A DNA stretch of 18,191 nt from Thermococcus sp. (lineage in GTDB: Archaea; Methanobacteriota_B; Thermococci; Thermococcales; Thermococcaceae): contig JALTCK010000138.1 of the NCBI GenBank assembly GCA_027074805.1, positions 1 to 18,191 on the forward strand, written 5' to 3'. Shown here piece after piece: positions 1 to 6,728 of the stretch. The notes beneath the pieces are model-generated. The model had not been told where the DNA came from. It did no database searches and was given only the letters and a program-made list of their open reading frames with translations. Position 1 is the stretch's first letter, and each line of letters begins with the position of its first letter. The translations under genes and the position numbers were made by a program.

Positions 1-379
1 CAATGCCGTAGCGCTTCACCTGGAACGCTCCAAGGGCCTGAGCGCCGGTGATGAAGAAGGGGTTGCGCGAGTTGAGCAGGCTCATGAAGAATATTGCATC
101 CGCGTACCTGCTTATCCCGCCGTGAGAACCCGGGAAGAGTATCGTCGGAAGCGAAGAGGACTCCTTTATAGCTTTGACAACGCCGTCCAAAACCTCCCCC
201 TCGGCCCCGGTTGAGCCGCCTATCATTATCGCATCGACGCCTATCTGCTCGCTCATCTCCGATATCTCCCCGGCAGTTTCGGGATTAACATCGTCCGGAT
301 CGAGAAGGACGAAGTGAAGCTTCTCCTTTTCGAGCTTTTTGTGGATGTAGGATTCAACTTTGCCAATCTTGAGCTTCAT
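1..379 (-). CDS. Geranylgeranylglyceryl phosphate synthase, N-terminal part (C-terminus beyond the window)
   Basis: Prenyltransferase that joins geranylgeranyl diphosphate to sn-glycerol-1-phosphate, making the first ether bond of archaeal membrane lipids. About 126 residues are visible, beginning MKLKIGKVESYIHKKLEK. Family features of the TIM-barrel GGGPS/PcrB group follow in order: HFVLLDPDD near residue 22 (acidic residues for Mg and substrate), IGGSTG near residue 53 (phosphate loop), LPTILFPGS near residue 75, and FFMSLLNSRNP near residue 98. The start ATG (379-377) overlaps the TGA of the upstream GIY-YIG gene as ATGA, so the two are probably translationally coupled. The gene runs off the left edge, so its 3' end is not seen. 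EgsA, which makes its glycerol-1-phosphate substrate, lies at 12205-13245 in a separate operon. Family assignment is firm from the motifs. Confidence 0.93.
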   Translation of the reverse strand, partial: MKLKIGKVESYIHKKLEKEKLHFVLLDPDDVNPETAGEISEMSEQIGVDAIMIGGSTGAEGEVLDGVVKAIKESSSLPTILFPGSHGGISRYADAIFFMSLLNSRNPFFITGAQALGAFQVKRYGI

Positions 380-819
380 TTTCCCCCACCGAACTCTATA
401 ACCTCCTCCGCGCTTTTAACCCTTTTCCAATTCAGGTCGAGCCGGTTGAGAATCCCCACCAGGACATCATCCGGCTCCCCATCGAAGCGGTACAGGTTCG
501 TGCTCACCTTAACGTCGCCCGCTCCAAAGCCCTCAACAGGCTCCCCAAAGCGCGAAATCTCAAGCGAAAGCCTCTCCTCAAGCCTTTCCTCGCTCGGAAT
601 CAGATATGCCCTCAAAAGCTCCGCCTCCTTCAGCAGGTAGTCGATATGCCAGTGAAGCTTCTTCTTCCTTGAGAAGTGCCTGGCAACGCGCTTTTCGAGG
701 GAGTTCATGGCCGAGCCGACGTATACGTAGTGGCCTTTCTTCAGGTGAAATTCTCTCCCTTTCGTTCTCACCCTTTTATCCCCCTCGAGCCGTATGACGA
801 GGAAGTAAGAGCCCTTCAT
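376..819 (-). CDS. DUF123 / GIY-YIG nuclease-family protein, 147 aa
   Basis: Small GIY-YIG-fold protein of the DUF123 group. The N-terminal half holds the degenerate GIY-YIG core: GHYVYVGSA at residues 29-37, then an arginine/histidine-rich helix (KRVARH, 43-48) and HWHIDYLL at 56-63, a DUF123 signature. The C-terminal part (GFGAGD... FDGEPDD) also fits this family. Its biological role is not established; nuclease activity is suggested only by the fold. The reading frame stays open to 1002, but 819 is the best start. It lies about 26 bp from the centre of the TATA box at 840-849 and has no Shine-Dalgarno sequence, so the mRNA is probably leaderless. Its stop overlaps the start of GGGP synthase by ATGA, so it is the first gene of that operon. 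Confidence 0.85.
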   Translation of the reverse strand: MKGSYFLVIRLEGDKRVRTKGREFHLKKGHYVYVGSAMNSLEKRVARHFSRKKKLHWHIDYLLKEAELLRAYLIPSEERLEERLSLEISRFGEPVEGFGAGDVKVSTNLYRFDGEPDDVLVGILNRLDLNWKRVKSAEEVIEFGGGK

Positions 820-839
820 GGGTGAAACTTCTACCCACT

Positions 840-849
840 GTTTATAAAC
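840..849. promoter_or_regulatory. Palindromic TATA box shared by divergent genes
   Basis: GTTTATAAAC is a perfect 10-bp palindrome. Its centre is about 26 bp from the ATG at 819 on the minus strand, predicting a leaderless message. On the plus strand it is about 26 bp from position 871, just before the GGTG and ATG of the gene at 881. One element can therefore serve both directions. This is inferred from spacing; no transcript data are available. Confidence 0.75.
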
Positions 850-880
850 CCTTGAGCCCAAACTATGCCGGGTGTGAAGA

Positions 881-1276
881 ATGGAGGAGAAGAAAAAGAA
901 GCGGCCCATCGACGACTTCGCCTGGCAGGAATACGAAAGGGGGGAGTTTGAGGAGACTTTCCCGGCCCTCGCAAAGGAGCTCGAGGGGAAGGGAATCCCC
1001 ATGGACGCTTACAGAGCCCAGGAAGAAGGCGAGATTCTGGAAAAAGAGGAGGAACTGATGAACTTCTCCGGCTACAATCCAACGATCATCGACTTCCTAC
1101 GGCGGTGTGAGACCGACGACGAGGCCCTTGAGATAATAAACTGGATGGAGAAGAGGGGAGAGATAACCCACGACATGGCAAAGGAGCTGCGCGTGACCCT
1201 CGTTGAGAAAGGAGTTAGAACCTTCGGCCCGAAAAAAGACTGGGGCTGGTACGAAAGACATAGAAAAAGGGAATGA
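881..1276 (+). CDS. Conserved Thermococcales hypothetical protein, probable DUF2095 family, 131 aa
   Basis: Strongly charged, soluble, mostly helical protein with no signal peptide or membrane segment. It starts with a lysine-rich stretch (MEEKKKKRPIDDF), then FAWQEYERGEFEETFPAL, a middle segment with LMNFSGYNPTIIDFLRRC, and an aromatic/basic C-terminus (DWGWYERHRKRE). I associate the N-terminal pattern with DUF2095, an archaeal family of unknown function; this is from memory and not verified. The start is supported by GGTG six bases upstream and the TATA box at 840-849. Its TGA stop directly abuts the stop of the convergent AMP phosphorylase gene with no spacer. No catalytic motif is recognisable and no function is assigned. 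Confidence 0.75.
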   Translation: MEEKKKKRPIDDFAWQEYERGEFEETFPALAKELEGKGIPMDAYRAQEEGEILEKEEELMNFSGYNPTIIDFLRRCETDDEALEIINWMEKRGEITHDMAKELRVTLVEKGVRTFGPKKDWGWYERHRKRE

Positions 1277-2788
1277 TCAAATGTTCCCTATTCGCTGGAG
1301 AACCATCCCCTCGATCCTTATTGGTTCGGCCCTCCTTGCGAACACTATAGCCTGATCCAGCCTAGCCTCACTCTCGGCGTGTATTGTAAAGAGCGGATCC
1401 CCTTCCTTCACCTTCTCCCCAACCTTAACGTAGAGCTCTAAACCGGCGCCCTTGTCCTCCGGTGCCCCGGCAGCCCTCGCTATTCCAGTTATGGCCTTGT
1501 TGTCTATCGCCGTCACGTAACCGCTCGTGGCGGCTGTGAAGGTGTAGGTCCTGTCTCCTATGGGAATCTCCTCAGGTTTTATGTCTGGATTTCCACCCTG
1601 CTCCTCTATGATCTCCCTCATCTTCTCATAGGCCTTCCCACTCTCAAGGATGTCCCTCGCCATCTTCTTGCCCATTCCGGCTGGGGCAACTCCACCCATC
1701 TCTAGGAGGATTCCAGCTAGCCCGGTGGCCTTTTCTATCAGACTCCCGGGCCCCTTTCCAGTCATTAAAGCCGATAGCGCCTCCCTCGCCTCAAGGGCCG
1801 GTCCAACGGTATGACCTATTGGCTGACCACCGTAGGTTATTGCAACCTCAACGTACTGTCCAAGGCGCCTTCCAAGCTCGATGAAGTCCCTAGAAAGCCT
1901 CCTGGCCTCATCAACACTCTCAACCTTAACACCCTTACCGGTTGGGATATCTATCAGGACGTACTGGCTGCCCATCGCATACTTCTTGGACATTATACTG
2001 GCCAGCATAAGTCCGGTCGGATCTATGCTGAGGGCACGCTCCGATTTTATAGTTATGTCATCAGCGGGGGCGAGATTTAATGCTCCTCCCCACACCAGAC
2101 AGGCACCTATCTTCTCCACTATGCGCTTTATCTCATCGAGAGAAAAGCTGACCTCCGCGAAGACCTCGACGACGTCAGCGGTTCCGGCGGCGCTCGTTAT
2201 TGCCCTCGAACTGGTCTTGGGTATGGTAAGGCCAGCTGCTGCCACTATCGGCACTACAAGGATATTGGTCTTGTTGCCTGGTACACCACCAATACTGTGA
2301 ACGTCCATTATTGGCTTCCTGTCAATGTCAAGCATGTCCCCTGTTTCGGCCATTGCTATGGTTAAAGCTGCTATCTCATCCATGTCGAGACCGTTTATCT
2401 CAAGAGAGGTCACAAAGGAACTTATCTCAATATCCCTGAGCTTTCTGTCCACTATGTCCTTTACTATGGCCTCGATCTCAACTTTCCTTAGCTTTTCTCC
2501 GTTCATCTTTTTCTTGATATAGCGAACGCTCTCTGGTGTTCCCGTCGGAAGTACCGTGACGAGTTCACCCTCCGAGAAACTGTGAAGGGTGAGGATATCT
2601 CTGCTTACTCCTATCTCACCGGGAGAGACCAGAGAACTTATTACAACGCTGCCGTAGGCAGTTTTCTTGCCAGCTTCGAGCTTCACAAGGTCATCTGGGT
2701 GCAGTTTTACTTTCTTTGCATCTTCCTCATTTATAAAAACCGAATATCTTCCACTGTACATATCGAGTATTCTCACCTTTGCTCTCAT
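1277..2788 (-). CDS. AMP phosphorylase (thymidine phosphorylase family), 503 aa
   Basis: Phosphorolyses AMP (and CMP/UMP) to the free base and ribose-1,5-bisphosphate, the first step of the archaeal nucleoside-monophosphate pathway. That pathway continues with ribose-1,5-bisphosphate isomerase and type III RubisCO to 3-phosphoglycerate. The N-terminal extension (about 1-85) distinguishes archaeal AMP phosphorylase from bacterial thymidine phosphorylase. The helical domain carries DIVDRKLRD and MDEIAALTIAMAETG. The phosphate/nucleoside site is DVHSIGGVPGNKTN and PKTSSRAITSAAGTAD, followed by GGALNLAPADD. The C-terminal domain ends EPIRIEGMVLQRIGNI. An ATG at 2794 is possible, but GGAGG at 2800-2796 is ideally spaced (7 nt) for the ATG at 2788 and gives the 503-residue length I recall for the T. 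kodakarensis enzyme. The isomerase and RubisCO genes are not in this window. Confidence 0.95.
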   Translation of the reverse strand: MRAKVRILDMYSGRYSVFINEEDAKKVKLHPDDLVKLEAGKKTAYGSVVISSLVSPGEIGVSRDILTLHSFSEGELVTVLPTGTPESVRYIKKKMNGEKLRKVEIEAIVKDIVDRKLRDIEISSFVTSLEINGLDMDEIAALTIAMAETGDMLDIDRKPIMDVHSIGGVPGNKTNILVVPIVAAAGLTIPKTSSRAITSAAGTADVVEVFAEVSFSLDEIKRIVEKIGACLVWGGALNLAPADDITIKSERALSIDPTGLMLASIMSKKYAMGSQYVLIDIPTGKGVKVESVDEARRLSRDFIELGRRLGQYVEVAITYGGQPIGHTVGPALEAREALSALMTGKGPGSLIEKATGLAGILLEMGGVAPAGMGKKMARDILESGKAYEKMREIIEEQGGNPDIKPEEIPIGDRTYTFTAATSGYVTAIDNKAITGIARAAGAPEDKGAGLELYVKVGEKVKEGDPLFTIHAESEARLDQAIVFARRAEPIRIEGMVLQRIGNI

Positions 2789-2830
2789 CTCCATCCCTCC
2801 ACTGCGTTCCAGTAAATAGAAAAGGAGTCT

Positions 2831-2838
2831 ACTTAAAC
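2831..2838 (-). promoter_or_regulatory. TATA box of AMP phosphorylase gene
   Basis: Minus-strand GTTTAAGT lies about 26 bp upstream of a predicted transcription start near 2809. That gives a leader of roughly 20 nt containing the GGAGG ribosome binding site at 2800-2796. Assigned by position and AT content only. Confidence 0.45.
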
Positions 2839-2878
2839 GTTTTCAACGAACCCTGGAGAAAATGGCCAATTGATTCTT

Positions 2879-2904
2879 CAAAAATAGACACAAATAAGTA
2901 AAAG
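2879..2904 (-). terminator. T-rich putative terminator after the 82-aa gene
   Basis: Immediately after the TGA at 2908-2906 the minus strand is T-rich, with TTTTACTTATTT and then a TTTTT run near 2885-2880. No stem-loop is evident. Oligo-T tracts are the usual intrinsic terminator in Thermococcales, so this fits the end of the transcript from 3154. Confidence 0.4.
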
Positions 2905-2905
2905 C

Positions 2906-3154
2906 TCAAGTACTTATGCCCTGATCTACCCTTCTCCACCCATCTAGGAAGCCTCCGAAGTCTCCGCTGTCCATAACCGCTCGCACAACGTCAGCAGCCA
3001 CTGCTTTCAATGGGGGTGCTAATAGCCCCTCTCCCCTGAGATAGTAGTTCACGACCTCTTCAAGGGGGGCGCTGTAGAGTTTCTTCTTAAAAAGGTAAAC
3101 CCTCTTCCCTGAGATCTCCACCACTCTGTCGCGATATCCTAACTTAACCCCCAT
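2906..3154 (-). CDS. Small conserved hypothetical protein, 82 aa
   Basis: I do not recognise this protein. From ATG 3154 it reads MGVKLGYRDRVVEISGKRVYLF, a beta-strand-like N-terminus with many basic residues (KRVYLFKKK). An amphipathic helical segment (PLEEVVNYYLRG) and a C-terminal alpha-helical part ending GDFGGFLDGWRRVDQGIST follow. There is no cysteine cluster, membrane segment or signal peptide. The frame is open back to 3211, but 3154 is clearly the start. GGAGGTGG (3168-3161) sits 6 nt upstream and a TATA-like TTTTAAAG at 3201-3194 gives a transcript start just before it. It stands alone between AMP phosphorylase and the MinD cluster with its own promoter and T-rich end. The strong ribosome binding site suggests a real gene. 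Confidence 0.7.
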   Translation of the reverse strand: MGVKLGYRDRVVEISGKRVYLFKKKLYSAPLEEVVNYYLRGEGLLAPPLKAVAADVVRAVMDSGDFGGFLDGWRRVDQGIST

Positions 3155-3193
3155 AGCGCCCCACCTCCCAATCAGAAATAGATAGCAAGAGAC

Positions 3194-3201
3194 TTTAAAA
3201 T
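3194..3201 (-). promoter_or_regulatory. TATA box of the 82-aa gene
   Basis: Minus-strand TTTTAAAG lies about 26 bp upstream of position 3171. The short predicted leader contains the strong GGAGGTGG ribosome binding site at 3168-3161. Assigned by spacing. Confidence 0.45.
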
Positions 3202-3243
3202 TTAACGCCACAGAAATGTTTAATAACTGAGGGAGAGAAAAAG

Positions 3244-3492
3244 TCAGAGATTCCTGACCTCTTCATCTATTGACTCCTCAAGGGTCTTCTCCCACTCTTC
3301 AACATCAAAGTCGACAAGCTCGCTTTCAAGATCCTCCTTGAGGCTGGTAACACGCCTCTTGAGGGCGTTTTTGGTCTCCTCATCATAGACTACGTAATAT
3401 GGGCTGCTCTTGGCCGACATGTAGAGTAGGAGAAGGATTATATTGACTACGATGAGTATCACTACCACACCAATGAGGACCGCCTCCGCCAT
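3244..3492 (-). CDS. Single-pass membrane protein coupled to MinD, 82 aa
   Basis: Not a family I recognise by name. The N-terminus is a single hydrophobic helix (about residues 4-25, rich in Ile/Val/Leu), followed by a short linker (SAKSSPYYVVYDEETK). A highly acidic, helical, possibly coiled-coil cytoplasmic tail (LKEDLESELVDFDVEEWEKTLEESIDEE) completes it. Its ATG overlaps the TAA of the upstream minD-like gene by one base (TAATG), and the GGAGGAGG ribosome binding site lies inside the end of that gene. Production of the two proteins is therefore likely coupled in a fixed ratio. By inference it could be a membrane anchor, activator or cargo for the MinD ATPase, by analogy with membrane partners of ParA/MinD proteins. 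The sequence itself shows only topology and coupling. The frame upstream to 3561 lies inside minD and is not used. Confidence 0.8.
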   Translation of the reverse strand: MAEAVLIGVVVILIVVNIILLLLYMSAKSSPYYVVYDEETKNALKRRVTSLKEDLESELVDFDVEEWEKTLEESIDEEVRNL

Positions 3493-4271
3493 TACCTCCT
3501 CCCTCCAAATATTGCTTTGAAGACTCTCTTTATTGGGCTCTCTGGCTCTGGTGGCTCCCATTTGATTCCAGCTAGCTTTGCTGCGAGCTGCTTGATGGCA
3601 ATTGCAGCTGGACTGGTGGGATTCTTGATTACAAGGGGTACACCATAGGCTGAAGCACGCTTGACCTCAGGATCCTCGGGTATCATTGCTAGAACTGGAA
3701 CCTCCAGAATAGCCTCAATCTCCTCCTGGGTGAGCTCCGTCTTCTCGTTGGTAACCCTGTTCAGTATGGCGCCAAGGGGAAGAGTCCCCAGCTTTTCAGC
3801 TATTAACTTCGTTTTGAGGGAGTCCGTTATCGCCGATATCTCAGGGTTGGTAACGACTATGAGCTCCTTACCGATGAGAAGCGCAGTAACGGAGGTCATC
3901 TCAAGACCTGCCGGAGCGTCTATAAGAACAAAGTCCGCCATCTGGCCGATTTCTCTGATGAGCTCCCTAAGCCTCTCCGGCTTTGCCTTTTTAACCTTCT
4001 CAAGACTGAGTCCACCCGGTATGACCTTAACGCCTGCCGGGCCCTCGTATATAGCATCCCTCAGGTCAGCTTCCCTTGCAAGAACATCGTGAAGAGTTAT
4101 TGGAATATCTTCCATACCAAGCACAAGGCTCAGATTTGCCATGGTAATATCCGCATCAAGGAGTATGACCTCCCTACCGAACTGCGCTAGAGCAACACCA
4201 AGGTTTGCAACGGTCGTTGTTTTACCTGTACCACCCTTTCCAGATGCAAAGACTATCGATCGACCTTCCAA
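3492..4271 (-). CDS. minD: MinD-like ParA-family ATPase with membrane-targeting tail, TTG start, 259 aa
   Basis: Deviant Walker-A ATPase of the MinD/ParA superfamily, expected to dimerise on ATP and bind membrane. Near the N-terminus IVFASGKGGTGKTTTVANLG carries the signature lysine (K12) and the P-loop lysine (K17). LLDADITMANLSLVLG (D39, D41) is the switch I region, and DFVLIDAPAG is Walker B. The last residues, SPIKRVFKAIFGGRR, form a short basic amphipathic helix very like the membrane-targeting sequence at the C-terminus of bacterial MinD. I chose TTG 4271 because GGAGGTG (4284-4278) lies 6 nt upstream. No in-frame ATG sits near it, and the in-frame GTG at 4280 overlaps that ribosome binding site. 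The gene overlaps the small membrane protein gene downstream by 1 nt. Archaea carry several MinD paralogues with roles in polar organisation of archaella and chemotaxis arrays; which paralogue this is cannot be told from sequence alone. Confidence 0.9.
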   Translation of the reverse strand: MEGRSIVFASGKGGTGKTTTVANLGVALAQFGREVILLDADITMANLSLVLGMEDIPITLHDVLAREADLRDAIYEGPAGVKVIPGGLSLEKVKKAKPERLRELIREIGQMADFVLIDAPAGLEMTSVTALLIGKELIVVTNPEISAITDSLKTKLIAEKLGTLPLGAILNRVTNEKTELTQEEIEAILEVPVLAMIPEDPEVKRASAYGVPLVIKNPTSPAAIAIKQLAAKLAGIKWEPPEPESPIKRVFKAIFGGRR

Positions 4272-4382
4272 AGGCGACACCTCCGAATGAATGCTACTGC
4301 CAAATTGTTTCGACACATACCCAAAGGTAATCTGGGTTACGTGTAAGAAATATGAAAGCTGTGCTTTTATCTTTTGCGGTTC

Positions 4383-4394
4383 ATCCAAAAAGAA
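4383..4394 (-). terminator. T-rich putative terminator after stomatin
   Basis: About 40 bases after the stomatin stop the minus strand reads CTTCTTTTTGG. This oligo-T tract without a hairpin is consistent with archaeal intrinsic termination. If it works, minD (start 4271) needs its own promoter in the 158-bp gap. I see AT-rich candidates near 4345-4356 and 4365-4375, but none is convincing. Confidence 0.3.
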
Positions 4395-4429
4395 GATAAG
4401 CAAAGTGGAAGAAATCCCAAAACTACGTC

Positions 4430-5284
4430 TCAAGGCTCACCTGCATCAGAGGCCTCTTCTTTGTCCTCGTTCTCTTCAGCCCCCTTTGAAGAATCCCCTC
4501 CAAATGCCTTCTTGAATGCTACTGCAGCTTCACCTGCACTCTTGAAGAGTTTAAGCATCTCCATTGGAAGTGTTAGCACAATGACGTTGCTCTTGTCACT
4601 CGCCACGTCACTGATGGTCTGTAGAGTCCTGAGTTGAAGGGCCATCGGATGTTCGCTGATGATTTCAGCAGCCTCACGAAGCTTCTCAGCGGCCTGCTTC
4701 TCCGCCTCTGCCAATAGAATCCTAGCCCTTCTCTCCCTCTCGGCCTCCGCCTGCCTGGCCATTGCCCTCTGCATGCCACTCGGGAGCTCAACATCCTTTA
4801 TCTCAACAGTTGAGACTTTTATTCCCCAAGGGTCTGTTGCCTCATCTATAATCTTCTGGAGCTGAAGGTTGAGCTTCTCCCTCTCGCTTAGCAGTTCGTC
4901 GAGGTGTGCCTGACCTATGACGCTCCTCAGCGTTGTCTGAGCGATCTGACTAGTCGCCATTATGTAGTTGCTGACTTGTGTGACAGCCTTAACCGGATCT
5001 ATGACGCGGAAGTAAACGACCGCATTGACCCTCACCGGGACGTTGTCCTTGGTTATGGTTTCCTGAACCGGCACATCGAGAACCCTCGTACGCAGGTCGA
5101 CTATCACCGCCTTTTCGAATATCGGGATTATGAAGAACAGTCCTGGCCCCCTGGCGCCTACTACCCTTCCAAGGCGGAAGATCACTGCCCTCTCATACTC
5201 CTTCACTATTTTGATGGCGCTTGCTAGTATTATTAATACAAACAACAAAACGATTGCCAAAACCATTGTCTCAGCGCCCACCAC
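4430..5284 (-). CDS. Stomatin (SPFH/prohibitin-domain membrane protein), GTG start, 284 aa
   Basis: Archaeal stomatin, orthologous in context and sequence to the Pyrococcus horikoshii protein cleaved by its partner NfeD protease. An N-terminal hydrophobic helix (VLAIVLLFVLIILASAIKIV) is followed by the SPFH core: YERAVIFRLGR, GPGLFFIIPIFEK, VDLRTRVLDVPVQETITKDN, AVVYFRVIDP, LRSVIGQAHLDELLSERE. A long charged coiled coil (RQAEAERERRARILLAEAEKQ) then precedes the hydrophobic NVIVLTLPMEMLKLF stretch near the C-terminus, the kind of site cleaved by the protease in Pyrococcus. The tail is acidic (EENEDKEEASDAGEP). GTG at 5284 is preferred because GGAGGTG (5297-5291) lies 6 nt upstream; ATG 5266 is an alternative. 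It begins one base after the nfeD stop, so the pair is an operon. Confidence 0.93.
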   Translation of the reverse strand: MVGAETMVLAIVLLFVLIILASAIKIVKEYERAVIFRLGRVVGARGPGLFFIIPIFEKAVIVDLRTRVLDVPVQETITKDNVPVRVNAVVYFRVIDPVKAVTQVSNYIMATSQIAQTTLRSVIGQAHLDELLSEREKLNLQLQKIIDEATDPWGIKVSTVEIKDVELPSGMQRAMARQAEAERERRARILLAEAEKQAAEKLREAAEIISEHPMALQLRTLQTISDVASDKSNVIVLTLPMEMLKLFKSAGEAAVAFKKAFGGDSSKGAEENEDKEEASDAGEP

Positions 5285-5285
5285 A

Positions 5286-6638
5286 TCATTCACCTCCTCC
5301 GACCTTTTCAGCCCTTTCAACGATAAGCGTCAAACCTTTCACCTCCACGACCCTAACCCTAGTTCCAACGGGAATCCTCTCCCCGTTTTTGCTCTCTGCC
5401 TTCCACAGTTCACCATGGAGCTTTATCATTCCCTCAGGATCGAGATCCTCCGCAACCTTTCCGATTTCCCCAATCAGCTCCTCCTTGCCAGCCTCGGGTT
5501 TCCTGCGATGGGCCCTGACCACAGTTGCCACGCCGAACAGGAAAAACAGACCAAGTAGGATGCCCATCACGATTATCGCTATTCTGAGCAACGAATAGGT
5601 TTCCCCGCTCACGAGATAGACACCCCCGTTTCCCCCAAACAACATTATTCCTCCAAGGATAAAGGTTATGACACCAGCTACCGTGAAAAGGCCGAAAGTT
5701 GGTGTTAATGCCTCAGCTATGAAGAATATCATCGCCAGACCTATCAGGAGAAGCCCGGCACTGTTATAGCCGAAGTACCCAAGACCTACAAGCCCAAGAA
5801 CTAGGAGTATCGCCCCAAGTGTCTCCGGAACGTGCCACCCGGGAGTGAGGAATCCAAAGATGAGACCTATTATCCCGATGTTCAACAGAAGGTACGCCAC
5901 AGAGGGATTGGTTATGTACTGTATGAGGGTGTCCTTGAACGAGGGTTCTATCCTCACCACCTTTACATCCGTGAAGTTTAGAAGGACATATCCCTTCCCC
6001 ACCACTGGAATTTTAGTCTTCATACCGTTGGTCTTTTTGAGAAGATCTGGAACGTCCTCGGCTACCGCTTCTATAACATGTGCCTTTAGGGCCTCCTCCG
6101 GTGTGAGGCTGAGATCCTCCGTTATGAACTCAACGGCCGCAGTCTCGTTCCTTCCGCTCTCCTGGGCAAGGGAGCGCATATAGGCCATGTAGAAATTCCT
6201 TATTTTCTCAGGAGCTTTTATTATCGTTCCATTCTGGGCATAGCCCATTATGGGTTCACATGCCCCGATGCTCGTTCCGGGGGCCATCACGATCAGATGA
6301 GAACCCATTGCTATGTACGTGCCTGCTGAAGCCGCTATAGCCCCCCTTGGGGCAACGTAGATAATGACTGGGACGGTGGAGTTCTGAATCTCAGAGACTA
6401 TCCTCATCATAGCATCCCCGAGGCCCCCTGGAGTGTTGAGCTCTATTATGAGTGCCTCGGCGTGGGCATCCTCTGCTTCCTTTATGTATCTTGCAAACTG
6501 ATCCACGGTATAGCTCGTGATAGTGCCCTCTATCTTCGCGACGTAGACTACCCTGCCCGTATTCTGGGCACCCACCAAACCGATTATTTCCAGTGTGAGC
6601 AGAAGCACCACCAATGTCAGGGCCAACTTCGCCCTCAT
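5286..6638 (-). CDS. NfeD-type membrane serine protease (ClpP-class), 450 aa
   Basis: Membrane-bound protease of the NfeD/1510-N type that cleaves the hydrophobic C-terminal region of stomatin. A signal-like hydrophobic N-terminus (about 1-24) leads to an extracytoplasmic ClpP-fold domain with IIELNTPGG (64-72) and GAIAASAGTYIAMG (99-112). Ser104 and Lys145 are 41 residues apart, matching the Ser97/Lys138 dyad of the P. horikoshii enzyme. Asn-Gly/Thr glycosylation-like sites are present (NST 86, NGT 136, NET). Several membrane helices follow from roughly residue 240 to 372, then a C-terminal OB-fold NfeD domain (IGEIGKVAEDLDPEGMIKLHGELW...VVEVKGLTLIVERA). The length fits full NfeD proteins. 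The ATG is supported by a TATA box at 6668-6677 and a short leader. Its stop is one base from the stomatin GTG start. Confidence 0.95.
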   Translation of the reverse strand: MRAKLALTLVVLLLTLEIIGLVGAQNTGRVVYVAKIEGTITSYTVDQFARYIKEAEDAHAEALIIELNTPGGLGDAMMRIVSEIQNSTVPVIIYVAPRGAIAASAGTYIAMGSHLIVMAPGTSIGACEPIMGYAQNGTIIKAPEKIRNFYMAYMRSLAQESGRNETAAVEFITEDLSLTPEEALKAHVIEAVAEDVPDLLKKTNGMKTKIPVVGKGYVLLNFTDVKVVRIEPSFKDTLIQYITNPSVAYLLLNIGIIGLIFGFLTPGWHVPETLGAILLVLGLVGLGYFGYNSAGLLLIGLAMIFFIAEALTPTFGLFTVAGVITFILGGIMLFGGNGGVYLVSGETYSLLRIAIIVMGILLGLFFLFGVATVVRAHRRKPEAGKEELIGEIGKVAEDLDPEGMIKLHGELWKAESKNGERIPVGTRVRVVEVKGLTLIVERAEKVGGGE

Positions 6639-6667
6639 GATTACCGCCGTTATTAGTACTACTAAAG

Positions 6668-6677
6668 GGTTTAAATC
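6668..6677 (-). promoter_or_regulatory. TATA box of nfeD-stomatin operon
   Basis: Minus-strand GATTTAAACC is centred about 26 bp upstream of 6646, predicting a leader of about 8 nt before ATG 6638. Only a weak GGCGGT precedes the start. Assigned by spacing. Confidence 0.5.
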
Positions 6678-6700
6678 TTTTGCCTTACTCCCGAAAGTGA

Positions 6701-6708
6701 TTTATATG
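6701..6708 (+). promoter_or_regulatory. TATA box of the winged-helix/glycosylase operon
   Basis: TTTATATG is centred about 25-26 bp upstream of ATG 6729, and no Shine-Dalgarno sequence precedes that ATG. A leaderless transcript is the simplest reading. A second T-rich TATA-like element (TTTTTATAC, 6719-6727) touches the start codon but is too close to serve it. Confidence 0.55.
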
Positions 6709-6728
6709 CGGCCAGCGATTTTTATACT

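Noticed and set aside
47..53. Another C box-like GTGATGA inside GGGP synthase
   Set aside because: No D or D' box at guide distance; it is ordinary coding sequence read on the opposite strand.
376..1002. Longer 208-aa version of the GIY-YIG gene
   Set aside because: The extra N-terminus overlaps the divergent gene and the TATA box at 840-849; the family domain starts at the ATG at 819.
1811..2522. Several plus-strand open frames opposite AMP phosphorylase
   Set aside because: They are mirror frames of a strongly conserved minus-strand gene, without ribosome binding sites or recognisable proteins.
4904..5598. Plus-strand open frames opposite stomatin and NfeD
   Set aside because: Low-complexity Ser/Pro/Leu translations typical of antisense frames; both real genes are unmistakable on the minus strand.
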